Source: an uncultured Oscillospiraceae bacterium (GTDB lineage Bacteria > Bacillota > Clostridia > Oscillospirales > Oscillospiraceae). Taken from it: a stretch of DNA of 15,077 bases. Where the stretch lies: positions 1-15,077 of the forward strand of contig CANRHF010000029.1 of assembly GCA_947630345.1 (NCBI GenBank), in the 5' to 3' direction. Below are positions 6,643-12,775 of the stretch, piece by piece (position 1 is the stretch's first letter; each line of letters starts with the position of its first letter). The translations under genes and the position numbers were made by a program. The notes below the pieces were generated by a model. The model was given only the letters and a program-made list of their open reading frames with translations, was not told the origin of the DNA and searched no databases.

Positions 6643-6671
6643 ATTATATCCCAAAACCGGGAAAAATGCAA
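6643..6671 (-). promoter_or_regulatory. sigma-A promoter of the NusG-II/Gx operon
   Basis: On the minus strand, TATAAT (6643-6648) is preceded at 17 bp by TTGCAT (6666-6671). The -10 is perfect, the -35 matches only in its TTG. It is back to back with the plus-strand promoter at 6723-6751. Confidence 0.7.
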
Positions 6672-6722
6672 CCCGCTTCCCAAAAACCCAGGTCATGAAG
6701 ATGATTTTTTACAATTGGAATA

Positions 6723-6751
6723 TTTACACCGCCCGGGTTTTTTGCTATACT
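6723..6751 (+). promoter_or_regulatory. sigma-A promoter of the transporter-galK-carboxypeptidase operon
   Basis: TTTACA (6723-6728), 17-bp spacer, TATACT (6746-6751), with TGC just before the -10 as an extended element. The predicted start near 6758 leaves a leader of about 28 nt containing GAGGTG (6775-6780) five bases before the ATG at 6786. Confidence 0.85.
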
Positions 6752-6785
6752 ATTGGATAACGATTCTTACCAATGAGGTGCTGTT

Positions 6786-8054
6786 ATGCTGGCTGCTTTG
6801 GTCCTGTTCGCCCTGACCTACATTCTCATGCTGGCCCTGCCGAAATTCCGGCCCTATATCGCCCTGGGCTCCGCCGCCATTTTCATCGTCACCGGAATGC
6901 TGCCCCTGGATCAGATCTGGGGAAGCATCGACTTCAACGTGCTGCTGATGATCGCCGGCACCATGGGCCTGGTGGCTCTGTTCATCGAGAGCCGGATGCC
7001 GGAGCTGCTGGCGGATCTGATCATGGAGCGGGTGCCCAACGTCCTCTGGGCGGCGGTGGCGCTTTCCTTGTTCGCGGGACTGATCTCCGCCTTCGTGGAC
7101 AACGTGGCCACGGTGCTGATGATCGCCCCGGTGGCTCTGGAGATCTGCAAAAAGCTGAAGACCAACCCGGTGCCCTTCATCATCGCCATCGCCGTATCCT
7201 CCAATCTCCAGGGCGCCGCCACGCTGGTGGGCGACACCACCGCCATCATGCTGGGCTCCTACGCCCAAATGAGCTTCCTGGATTTCTTCTGGTATCAGGG
7301 GCGGCCCAGCATCTTCTTCGCCGTGGAGCTGGGGGCCCTAATCTCCGCCGCCATTTTAGGCTGGCTCTTCCGCAAGGAGCGGGACCCCATTCCCAGGGGT
7401 CAGCGCACCGAGGTGAAGGACTACGTCCCCACCGTGCTGCTGGGCGGCACCGTTGTGCTGCTGATCCTGGCCTCCTTCCTGCCGGAAAAGCCGGAGATCA
7501 CCAACGGTCTGATCTGCTGCGGGCTGCTGGTCATCGGTCTGGTATACAACTGCATCCGGAAAAAGAGCGTTTCCGCCGTAGTCGAACCGCTGAAGCAGAT
7601 CGATTTTGAAACCATTGGGCTGCTGGTGGGGCTGTTCCTGATGATCGGCGGCATCACCGCCAGAGGCGTCATTGATGCGGCGGCGGATCTGCTGGCCAAG
7701 GCCGGCGGGGGAAATGTGTTTTGGATCTACACCGTCATCGTCTGGGCCAGCGTGGCCATCTCCGCCTTTGTGGACAACATTCCATATGTGGCCACCATGC
7801 TGCCGGTGGTGCAGAGTCTGGCCCTGGGGCTGGGCATCGACCCCACGCCGCTGTACTTTGGCCTGCTGTCCGGCGCCACCCTGGGGGGCAACCTGACCCC
7901 CATCGGCGCCTCCGCCAACATCACCGGCATCGGCATCCTCCGGAAGGAGGGGCTGGAGGTGAAAAATTCCGACTTCTTTAAGATCGGCATCCCCTTCACC
8001 CTGGCGGCGATCATCCCGGCCTACATCTACATCTGGCTGGTCTACGGAATTTAA
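6786..8054 (+). CDS. ArsB/NhaD-like (SLC13/ion transporter superfamily) permease
   Basis: A 422-residue integral membrane protein with about ten to twelve helices and the internal two-fold repeat of the ion transporter superfamily. Each half carries an AFVDN motif (FVDNVATV at 103-110 and FVDNIPYVATML at 328-339) and a re-entrant hairpin motif (SSNLQGAATLVGD at 138-150 and GGNLTPIGASAN at 367-378). This places it with the ArsB, NhaD and CitMHS-type permeases that move oxyanions, dicarboxylates or Na+/H+. The substrate cannot be read from the sequence. There is no arsR or arsC nearby, so arsenic efflux is not supported. It heads an operon: galactokinase starts 18 bases after its stop. Start chosen from GAGGTG with 5-base spacing just after a good promoter. 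Confidence 0.85.
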   Translation: MLAALVLFALTYILMLALPKFRPYIALGSAAIFIVTGMLPLDQIWGSIDFNVLLMIAGTMGLVALFIESRMPELLADLIMERVPNVLWAAVALSLFAGLISAFVDNVATVLMIAPVALEICKKLKTNPVPFIIAIAVSSNLQGAATLVGDTTAIMLGSYAQMSFLDFFWYQGRPSIFFAVELGALISAAILGWLFRKERDPIPRGQRTEVKDYVPTVLLGGTVVLLILASFLPEKPEITNGLICCGLLVIGLVYNCIRKKSVSAVVEPLKQIDFETIGLLVGLFLMIGGITARGVIDAAADLLAKAGGGNVFWIYTVIVWASVAISAFVDNIPYVATMLPVVQSLALGLGIDPTPLYFGLLSGATLGGNLTPIGASANITGIGILRKEGLEVKNSDFFKIGIPFTLAAIIPAYIYIWLVYGI

Positions 8055-8072
8055 GGAAGGAGACATTGGCGC

Positions 8073-9281
8073 ATGTCCCAGCTGACGCTTTCCGGCGGGG
8101 TCCAAAAGACCCTGGACGCCGGTTTTTCCGCCGCCTTCGGCGGCTCCCCTGCCCGCTACTTTTCCGCCCCCGGGCGGACGGAGATCGGCGGCAACCACAC
8201 AGACCATCAGCATGGCCGGGTCCTGGCCGCCGCCGTGAATCTGGACACCCTGGCGGCTGCCCGGACCAACGGGGTGAACCGAATCCGGGTGCTTTCCCAG
8301 GGCTATACCCCGGTGGAGATCGACGCCACCGACCTTGTTCCCCGGCAGGAGGAGTATAACTCCACCGCCGCCCTCATCCGAGGGGTGGCGGCGGGCTTTG
8401 CGGCCCTGGGCTGCCCGGTAGCGGGCTTTGACGCCTATGTGACCTCCACGGTGCTTCCCGGCTCGGGGCTCAGCTCCTCGGCGGCCCTGGAGGTGCTGCT
8501 GGGCACTGTGATCAACGGTCTGTTCTTTGGCGGCAAAGCCTCCCCCATTCAGGTGGCCCAGATCGGCCAGCAGGCGGAGAACACCTTCTTCGGCAAGCCC
8601 TGCGGGCTGATGGATCAGATGGCCTCCGCCGTGGGCGGGCTGGTGGCCATGGACTTTGCCAAGCCCGAAGCGCCCACGGTAGAGAAAATCGACTTCTCCT
8701 TTGCCTCCGCCCGGCACGCCCTGTGTATTCTGGACTCCCAGGCCAGCCACGCCGATCTGACGGCGGAGTACGCCGCCATTCCGGCGGAGATGGGGTCTGT
8801 AGCCGCCTATTTCGGAAAGTCCGTCCTCCGGGAGGTTCCCCAGGAGGATTTTGAAGCGGCACTCCCCGCCCTGCGGCGGCGCTGTGGGGACCGGGCGGTC
8901 CTCCGGGCCATCCACTTCTACCGGGAAAACCGGCTGGTGGCCCGGGAGGCCGAGGCCCTGGCTCAAGGGGATTTTGACGCCTTTCTGGCTCTGGTGCGGG
9001 AAAGCGGGGAATCCTCCTTTATGTACCTGCAAAACGTGATTCCCACCGGCGCCACGCGCCACCAGGAAATGGCGCTGAGCCTGGCCCTGTGCCACCGGCT
9101 GCTGGAGGACCGGGGGGCCTTCCGGGTCCACGGCGGCGGCTTCGCCGGGACGGTCCAGGCCTTCGTGCCGGAGGACCTGCTCCCCGGCTTCCGCCGGGAG
9201 GCGGACCGGGTCCTGGGAAGCGGGGCCTGCCATGTGCTGTCCATCCGGGAGGCTGGAGGCGTGGAGGTTACCGCTGAATGA
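8073..9281 (+). CDS. galK: galactokinase (GHMP kinase family)
   Basis: Phosphorylates alpha-D-galactose at C1 with ATP, the first committed step of the Leloir pathway, in the cytoplasm. The 402-residue protein carries the galactokinase signature APGRTEIGGNHTDHQHG at 32-48, the ATP-binding loop LPGSGLSSSAALE at 128-140, the motif with the catalytic aspartate GLMDQMASAVGG (D181) and the C-terminal GHMP motif RVHGGGFAGTVQAF at 351-364. The EIGGNHTDHQ variant of the usual NxIGEHTDY is common in clostridial GalK. The ATG at 8073 follows AAGGAGA at a spacing of about 10, slightly long; TTG at 8066 is in another frame. No galT, galE or galactosidase is present in the window, so its partners must be elsewhere. 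Its last four bases (ATGA) overlap the next start. Confidence 0.92.
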   Translation: MSQLTLSGGVQKTLDAGFSAAFGGSPARYFSAPGRTEIGGNHTDHQHGRVLAAAVNLDTLAAARTNGVNRIRVLSQGYTPVEIDATDLVPRQEEYNSTAALIRGVAAGFAALGCPVAGFDAYVTSTVLPGSGLSSSAALEVLLGTVINGLFFGGKASPIQVAQIGQQAENTFFGKPCGLMDQMASAVGGLVAMDFAKPEAPTVEKIDFSFASARHALCILDSQASHADLTAEYAAIPAEMGSVAAYFGKSVLREVPQEDFEAALPALRRRCGDRAVLRAIHFYRENRLVAREAEALAQGDFDAFLALVRESGESSFMYLQNVIPTGATRHQEMALSLALCHRLLEDRGAFRVHGGGFAGTVQAFVPEDLLPGFRREADRVLGSGACHVLSIREAGGVEVTAE

Positions 9282-10357
9282 AAAAACTGCTGTATGTTGA
9301 GATCGTCATTGTAGCGGTGCTGCTGGGACTGGCGATTTTCCGGAACCAGGAGCAGATCCAGGGCTGGTTTGGCAGTCTGACCGCTCAGGTCTCTCAGTTC
9401 TCCACCCCCTCCTCCACCGCTTCCCAGCCCTCGCAGACCACCCCGCCGACCACTACCGCACCGCCGGAGACCACCGCGCCCCCTACCACGGCGCCGCCGG
9501 AGACCACAGAGCCTACGGAAACCACCTCGCCCGGCCCGGAATGGATGGTCCTCGCGCCGGACCGGGAGCTGACCGCCCAGTGCTGGTTCGTCTACGACAA
9601 CGACGCGGAGGATTTTCTTCTTCTCTCCGGAGATTCGGAGGAGGTGATCTACCCCGCCAGCGTCACCAAGCTCTTTACCGCCTATGTGGCCCTGCAATAT
9701 CTGGATCCCCAGGAGACGGTCACCGTGGGAGAGGCGTTGGATCTGGTGGACCCCACCTCCTCCATCGCGGGCCTGGGCTATGGGGACACCCTGACCGTGG
9801 GGCAGCTGCTGGAGGGGATGCTCCTGCCCAGCGGCAACGACGCCGCCTATGTGATGGCTGCCGCCGCCGGACGAGTCATCGACGGAGATCCGGAGGAATA
9901 CGCCTGGAACGCGGTAATGACCTTCCTGGATGAAATGAACCGCCAGGCCCAGGAGTTGGGCCTCAGCGGCACCCACTTCGTCAACCCCGACGGCATCCAG
10001 GACGACAATCACTACACCTGCCCGGCGGATCTGACGGTCATCGCCAACCTCGCTATGCAAAACGACCTGATCATGCGCTGCGCCGGCCTGAGCCGGGAGA
10101 CCATGTATCTGGACAGTCAGGGCGAGGAGGTGGAGTGGAAAAACACCAACCGCCTCATCGATCCGGAGTCTGACTACTACTGCCCCTATGCCATTGGCTT
10201 GAAAACCGGGCAGACCTACGCCGCCGGAAGCTGCCTGCTCTCCGCCTTTGACTATCACGGGCGGAGCCTGATCATCGGAGTTTTCGGATGTCCCGAGGAG
10301 GAGGATCGGTTCGCGGACACGCTGCAGCTGCTGACCTTAGCCCTGGAAGAAGCGTAA
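9278..10357 (+). CDS. membrane-anchored D-alanyl-D-alanine carboxypeptidase (peptidase S11)
   Basis: A second S11 penicillin-binding protein, 359 residues. The N-terminus is a single hydrophobic helix (about 4-21) without an evident cleavage site, so it is probably a signal anchor. Residues 43-87 form a Thr/Pro-rich spacer (repeats of TTAPPE type) that would hold the catalytic domain away from the membrane. The active-site motifs are SVTK 128-131 (nucleophile S128), SGN 185-187 and KTG 309-311. The C-terminal beta domain seen in DacF is missing: the protein ends about 48 residues after KTG. The start overlaps the galK stop as ATGA, with GGAGG about 10 bases upstream, so translation is probably coupled to galK. 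No convincing terminator is seen after the stop; the insertion sequence begins 17 bases later. Confidence 0.88.
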   Translation: MKKLLYVEIVIVAVLLGLAIFRNQEQIQGWFGSLTAQVSQFSTPSSTASQPSQTTPPTTTAPPETTAPPTTAPPETTEPTETTSPGPEWMVLAPDRELTAQCWFVYDNDAEDFLLLSGDSEEVIYPASVTKLFTAYVALQYLDPQETVTVGEALDLVDPTSSIAGLGYGDTLTVGQLLEGMLLPSGNDAAYVMAAAAGRVIDGDPEEYAWNAVMTFLDEMNRQAQELGLSGTHFVNPDGIQDDNHYTCPADLTVIANLAMQNDLIMRCAGLSRETMYLDSQGEEVEWKNTNRLIDPESDYYCPYAIGLKTGQTYAAGSCLLSAFDYHGRSLIIGVFGCPEEEDRFADTLQLLTLALEEA

Positions 10358-10374
10358 AGACTGGCCCATACCTT

Positions 10375-10398
10375 TGAACTGCACCCCATTTGTTAGAC
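10375..10398 (+). repeat. left terminal inverted repeat of the IS3-family element
   Basis: Starts TGAACTGCACCCC and ends GTTAGAC. Matches the reverse of the right end at 18 of 24 positions, all internal seven included. The CTT duplication lies immediately outside at 10372-10374. Confidence 0.92.
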
Positions 10399-10428
10399 GA
10401 TGTGATATAATGTCTAACAAGTGGGGTG
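10382..10428 (+). promoter_or_regulatory. transposase promoter inside an SD-hiding hairpin
   Basis: CACCCCATTTGTTAGAC (10382-10398) and GTCTAACAAGTGGGGTG (10412-10428) can form a 17-bp stem with one G-U pair and a 13-nt loop. The loop DNA holds the -10 box TATAAT (10406-10411), preceded by TGA as an extended -10; no good -35 is seen. The right arm contains the only candidate ribosome binding site (GGGGTG, 7 bases before the ATG at 10436). RNA started at this promoter would lack the left arm and be translatable, whereas RNA entering from outside would fold and hide the site. Confidence 0.75.
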
Positions 10429-10435
10429 ATTTATA

Positions 10436-10789
10436 ATGCCAAAAGGAGTACCGAATAAACGATACACGCCGGAATTTAAGAAGCTGGTGATCGAGACGAT
10501 GCGGCAGGAGCGGCTCAGCTATAGCGAAACTTGCCGTCGTTTTGAGATAAACAGCAGATCTCGGATCAAGTCATGGGAACGAATCTATCTGGAAGAAGGT
10601 CCGGAAGGCTTTGCCGTCGAACGGCGGGGACGGAAAAGCACAGGCCGTCCACCAAAGCAGCTGCCAAAGGAGGTGGAAGAGGATCTGCTGGCCGAGGTTC
10701 AGCGGCTGCGCGCGGAGAATGATTACCTAAAAAATTTGCAAGCCTTGGTTTTAGAGGACGAGCGACGCCAGCACAAAAAACGCTGGTAG
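10436..10789 (+). CDS. IS3-family OrfA, helix-turn-helix transposase subunit
   Basis: 117 residues. The N-terminal half (MPKGVPNKRYTPEFKKLVIE on) is the HTH_28-type DNA-binding domain, with LSYSETCRRFEINSRSRIKSWERIY supplying two helix-turn-helix units at about 25-50; a Gly/Arg-rich stretch (RRGRKSTGRPPK) is followed by a leucine-zipper helix (LLAEVQRLRAENDYLKNL) at about 84-101 that mediates OrfA and OrfAB oligomers. It recognises the element's ends and limits transposition. It ends with TAG at 10787; the run of six A at 10775-10780, just before, is the probable -1 slip site that fuses it to OrfB. Read alone it acts as a regulator. The ribosome binding site lies in the hairpin described at 10382-10428. 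Confidence 0.93.
   Translation: MPKGVPNKRYTPEFKKLVIETMRQERLSYSETCRRFEINSRSRIKSWERIYLEEGPEGFAVERRGRKSTGRPPKQLPKEVEEDLLAEVQRLRAENDYLKNLQALVLEDERRQHKKRW
10775..10780 (+). other. probable -1 programmed frameshift site
   Basis: The A6 run reads AAA AAA in the OrfA frame, nine bases before its TAG. A -1 slip re-pairs the ribosomal tRNAs on CAA AAA and continues as TLVVQKLRHKHS in the OrfB frame, which is open from 10723. IS3 elements use such A-runs to make the OrfAB transposase. Confidence 0.7.
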
Positions 10790-11628
10790 TACAGAAGCTG
10801 AGGCACAAACATTCTCTGGCGATTCTTCTTTCCGTCGCTCAGCTGCCCCGTGCGACCTTCTACTATCATCTGAAGCGGATGAAGTGTGCGGATAAGTACG
10901 AGTCAGTGAAGGAAGAAATTACAGCGATTTGCTACGAAAACAAGGGTAGATACGGTTATCGCCGCGTCACAGCGGAGCTGCGCAACCGAAATTTTCCTTT
11001 GAATCACAAGACTGTCCAGCGACTTATGAAAGAACTGGGCTTGACTTGCCGGGTTCGGATGAAGAAATATCGTTCCTACAAAGGTGAAGTGGGAAAAATC
11101 GCGCCAAATCTGCTGCATCGGGATTTTCACGCGGACAAGCCAAACCAGAAGTGGGTCACGGATGTAACAGAGTTCAGTCTGTTTGGAGAAAAGCTCTATT
11201 TGTCACCGATCCTTGATTTGTGCAGCAGCGACTTGGTCAGCTATACGATCTCAGACCGTCCGGTGCTGAGCATGGTGACTTCTATGCTGGACAAGGCTTT
11301 CGCGAAGATCCCCAATGGAACAAATTTGATCCTGCACTCGGATCAAGGCTGGCAATACCAGCACAGGCAGTACCAGCGGATGCTTCGGGAAAAGGGTATT
11401 CGGCAGAGTATGAGCCGCAAGGGAAATTGTCTTGACAACGCCGTTATGGAAAACTTCTTCGGGTTACTCAAGAGCGAATTGCTATATTTGCAGGAGTTTC
11501 GTTCTATGGAACATTTCAAGCAGGAACTGATTGAATATTTGGATTACTACAACAACCGCCGCATCAAGACAAAGTTAAAGGGCTTGCCGCCCGCAATTCA
11601 CAGACAGCAAGCCCTCTCGGTAGCTTGA
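10780..11628 (+). CDS. IS3-family OrfB, DDE transposase domain
   Basis: The catalytic half of the transposase, made as an OrfAB fusion by -1 frameshifting. The frame reads on from TLVVQKLRHKHSLAILLSVA into AQLPRATFYYHLKRM, the usual OrfB opening, so the ATG at 10879 is internal and not the true beginning. Counting from that ATG, the HTH_21 segment is near 24-60 and the RNase H-like rve domain begins at about 88. The catalytic triad is D95 (WVTDVTEF), D155 (LHSDQGWQY) and E191 (DNAVMENFFG), a DD(35)E spacing, with the conserved K/R side (LLKSEL) following. All three residues and the full C-terminus (YNNRRIKTKLKGLPP) are present, so the enzyme appears functional. Confidence 0.93.
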   Translation, partial: TLVVQKLRHKHSLAILLSVAQLPRATFYYHLKRMKCADKYESVKEEITAICYENKGRYGYRRVTAELRNRNFPLNHKTVQRLMKELGLTCRVRMKKYRSYKGEVGKIAPNLLHRDFHADKPNQKWVTDVTEFSLFGEKLYLSPILDLCSSDLVSYTISDRPVLSMVTSMLDKAFAKIPNGTNLILHSDQGWQYQHRQYQRMLREKGIRQSMSRKGNCLDNAVMENFFGLLKSELLYLQEFRSMEHFKQELIEYLDYYNNRRIKTKLKGLPPAIHRQQALSVA

Positions 11629-11650
11629 ACAATTTTTACTTCAATTTATT

Positions 11651-11674
11651 GTCTAACTTTTTGGGGGCACTTCA
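11651..11674 (+). repeat. right terminal inverted repeat of the IS3-family element
   Basis: Read on the minus strand it starts TGAAGTGCCCCCA and ends GTTAGAC, pairing with the left end. CTT follows at 11675-11677. Confidence 0.92.
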
Positions 11675-11780
11675 CTTCGAGAACGCCCGTTTTTTCTATG
11701 CGTTTGCGCATCCCATGCCTGACTAGGCCCCCGCCTTCCGACGAAAACCGCCTGTTTCCCGCCGGATGCCACTCCAATCT
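11675..11780. other. gene-free stretch between the IS and the pectinesterase gene
   Basis: No coding region is supported. Just outside the element the plus strand reads CGAGAACGCCCGTTTTTTC, which looks like the second arm and T-run of an intrinsic terminator, but a matching first arm is not found on the other side of the element. A short hairpin ATGCG-TTTG-CGCAT follows at about 11698-11711 with no T-run after it. No terminator for the pectinesterase transcript is evident. Confidence 0.5.
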
Positions 11781-12629
11781 CTATTTCCGGACCCAGTTTA
11801 CCCGCCCGGGGACCGGGGGCGTCTCGTAAAACCGGGCGGTTTGGTCCCGGTGGGTGTCGTTCCACTTGTCGAATCCCGCCGGGGCGATATGACTGCCATA
11901 CTGGCAGTCCCGGAAGTCGCACAGCCCATAGTCCCGCCAGGGCCGTGCCAGATAGACGCTCCCCGGGGCCACCGTCTCCTGGGCGGTGAACCGGCACCGA
12001 GAAAATAGGAACCCCTTTTCCTGCTCCTTTTCATGGGCCGGGGCGACGGCGTAGCCGCAGCCCCGCACATCGTAGACTGACCGGATCTCGCAGTTTTCAA
12101 ACACCGCCTCGCCGCATCCGAAGATAAAGTCCACCGTCCCCTCAATCCGGCAGTGGGAAAACCGCTGACGGCAGACCAGATCCCTGCGGAGGCAGTCCGG
12201 CAGGAACCCGTCGTACCGGGCGATGAGATCCCGGGGCAGGGGCCCTAAGAACAGGGTGTCCTGGGTGGAGGCGAGGCGGCACCGGTTCATGGTGAACCGG
12301 TCCGAGTAGACGGTCAGGGCCACCTCCTGGCCCTTTTCCTCCGGGTGGCCGGCGTCGTTGACGATGGCTAAGTCCTCCATGGTCACGCCGTCGGCGCACA
12401 CCGCCACGGTCCAGGTCCGGAAGGTGATATACTCCCGGCCCTGCTCGTCCAGCTTTTTGGCGTAGTCATCCCAGACTAGGATCGTCTTATCCGCCCCCGC
12501 CCCCCGGATGGTGAGATCGGGGACGTCGATCAGCAGCTTTGCCCGGTAGACGCCCGGGGCCAGCGAAATGGTCTGCCCCGGCCGGGCGGAACGGACGGCT
12601 TCCCGCAATTCTTCAGCGGTATGTACCAT
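11781..12629 (-). CDS. cytoplasmic pectinesterase (carbohydrate esterase family 8)
   Basis: Removes methyl esters from galacturonate units of pectin or its oligomers. The 282-residue protein is a right-handed beta-helix with the family's landmarks: Q123 and D124 in STQDTLFLG (oxyanion hole and acid/base), the nucleophile D167 in GTVDFIFGCGEAVFENCEI (the family reads GTVDFIFG), and R229 with W231 in YLARPWRDYG (usually LGRPW). The start MVHTAEELREAV has GGAGGG seven bases upstream; an ATG eleven codons earlier is less likely because it lies upstream of this site. There is no signal peptide, so it should act on imported methylated oligogalacturonides instead of polymer. It is divergent from an ABC importer across a 295-bp control region, which supports this. 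It sits alone; polygalacturonases or lyases are not in the window. Confidence 0.88.
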   Translation of the reverse strand: MVHTAEELREAVRSARPGQTISLAPGVYRAKLLIDVPDLTIRGAGADKTILVWDDYAKKLDEQGREYITFRTWTVAVCADGVTMEDLAIVNDAGHPEEKGQEVALTVYSDRFTMNRCRLASTQDTLFLGPLPRDLIARYDGFLPDCLRRDLVCRQRFSHCRIEGTVDFIFGCGEAVFENCEIRSVYDVRGCGYAVAPAHEKEQEKGFLFSRCRFTAQETVAPGSVYLARPWRDYGLCDFRDCQYGSHIAPAGFDKWNDTHRDQTARFYETPPVPGRVNWVRK

Positions 12630-12660
12630 AATTTTTCCCTCCGCGGCGCTTAATAAAGTC

Positions 12661-12689
12661 ATTATAGCCGGAAAACGGTCGCCTGTAAA
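12661..12689 (-). promoter_or_regulatory. sigma-A promoter of the pectinesterase gene
   Basis: On the minus strand, TTTACA (12684-12689), 17-bp spacer, TATAAT (12661-12666). Transcription should start near 12654, giving a leader of about 25 nt before the ATG at 12629. Its -35 box is overlapped by the inverted repeat at 12684-12706. Confidence 0.85.
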
Positions 12690-12706
12690 TATTGTACAAA
12701 ATTACA
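12684..12706. promoter_or_regulatory. candidate operator: inverted repeat centred on GTAC
   Basis: AATATTGTACAAAATT (12688-12703) is a palindrome with one mismatched pair, nested in outer arms TGTAA and TTACA (12684-12688 and 12702-12706). It overlaps the -35 box of the pectinesterase promoter, so a bound dimer could block that promoter. No regulator gene in the window identifies the protein. Confidence 0.45.
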
Positions 12707-12711
12707 TCCGA

Positions 12712-12740
12712 TTTGTCTAAAAAGTAGTCTGTTTTGTCTA
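12712..12740 (+). promoter_or_regulatory. direct repeats TTTGTCTA, candidate activator sites
   Basis: TTTGTCTA occurs at 12712-12719 and 12733-12740, 21 bp apart (two helical turns), and the second copy abuts the -35 box at 12741. Direct repeats on one face of the helix touching the -35 are how AraC-type and response-regulator activators are usually placed. LplB/LplC importers in Firmicutes are often controlled by YesN-type AraC regulators, which fits, but the regulator is not in view. Confidence 0.45.
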
Positions 12741-12769
12741 TGTACAGAAAAACCGCCATCATGTATAAT
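12741..12769 (+). promoter_or_regulatory. sigma-A promoter of the ABC importer operon
   Basis: TGTACA (12741-12746), 17-bp spacer, TATAAT (12764-12769). The -10 is perfect and the -35 matches TTGACA at four of six positions, consistent with a promoter that needs an activator. The start near 12776 gives a leader of about 150 nt before the ATG at 12925. Confidence 0.65.
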
Positions 12770-12775
12770 TGATGA

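Larger units (their letters stand above)
10375..11674 (+). mobile_element. complete IS3-family (IS150-type) insertion sequence, 1300 bp
   Basis: Bounded by 24-bp imperfect inverted ends (10375-10398 and 11651-11674) that match at 18 of 24 positions when one is reversed; both begin TGAA on the outside and share GTTAGAC on the inside. The 3-bp sequence CTT flanks both ends (10372-10374 and 11675-11677) as a target duplication. Inside are two overlapping frames typical of the family, an HTH protein and a DD(35)E transposase joined by a -1 frameshift, and both are intact. The element is clearly richer in A and T than its neighbours, consistent with arrival by transfer. It inserted between the carboxypeptidase gene and the pectinesterase gene and breaks no recognisable gene. 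It appears recent and potentially active. Confidence 0.95.

Noticed and set aside
6786..8054. Arsenite efflux pump
   Set aside because: ArsB-like motifs are shared by the whole ion transporter superfamily and there is no arsR, arsA or arsC nearby; substrate left open.
7356..9233. 625-codon minus-strand open frame
   Set aside because: Lies opposite the transporter and galK, both with all family motifs; composition is typical antisense shadow.
10879..11628. OrfB as an independent gene starting at ATG 10879
   Set aside because: The frame is open from 10723 and the conserved OrfB opening (KLRHKHS...ATFYYH) lies upstream of that ATG, so a frameshift fusion is the better model.
11653..11997. Minus-strand frame across the right IS end
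   Set aside because: Crosses the terminal repeat and overlaps the pectinesterase gene in another frame; no ribosome binding site or family match.
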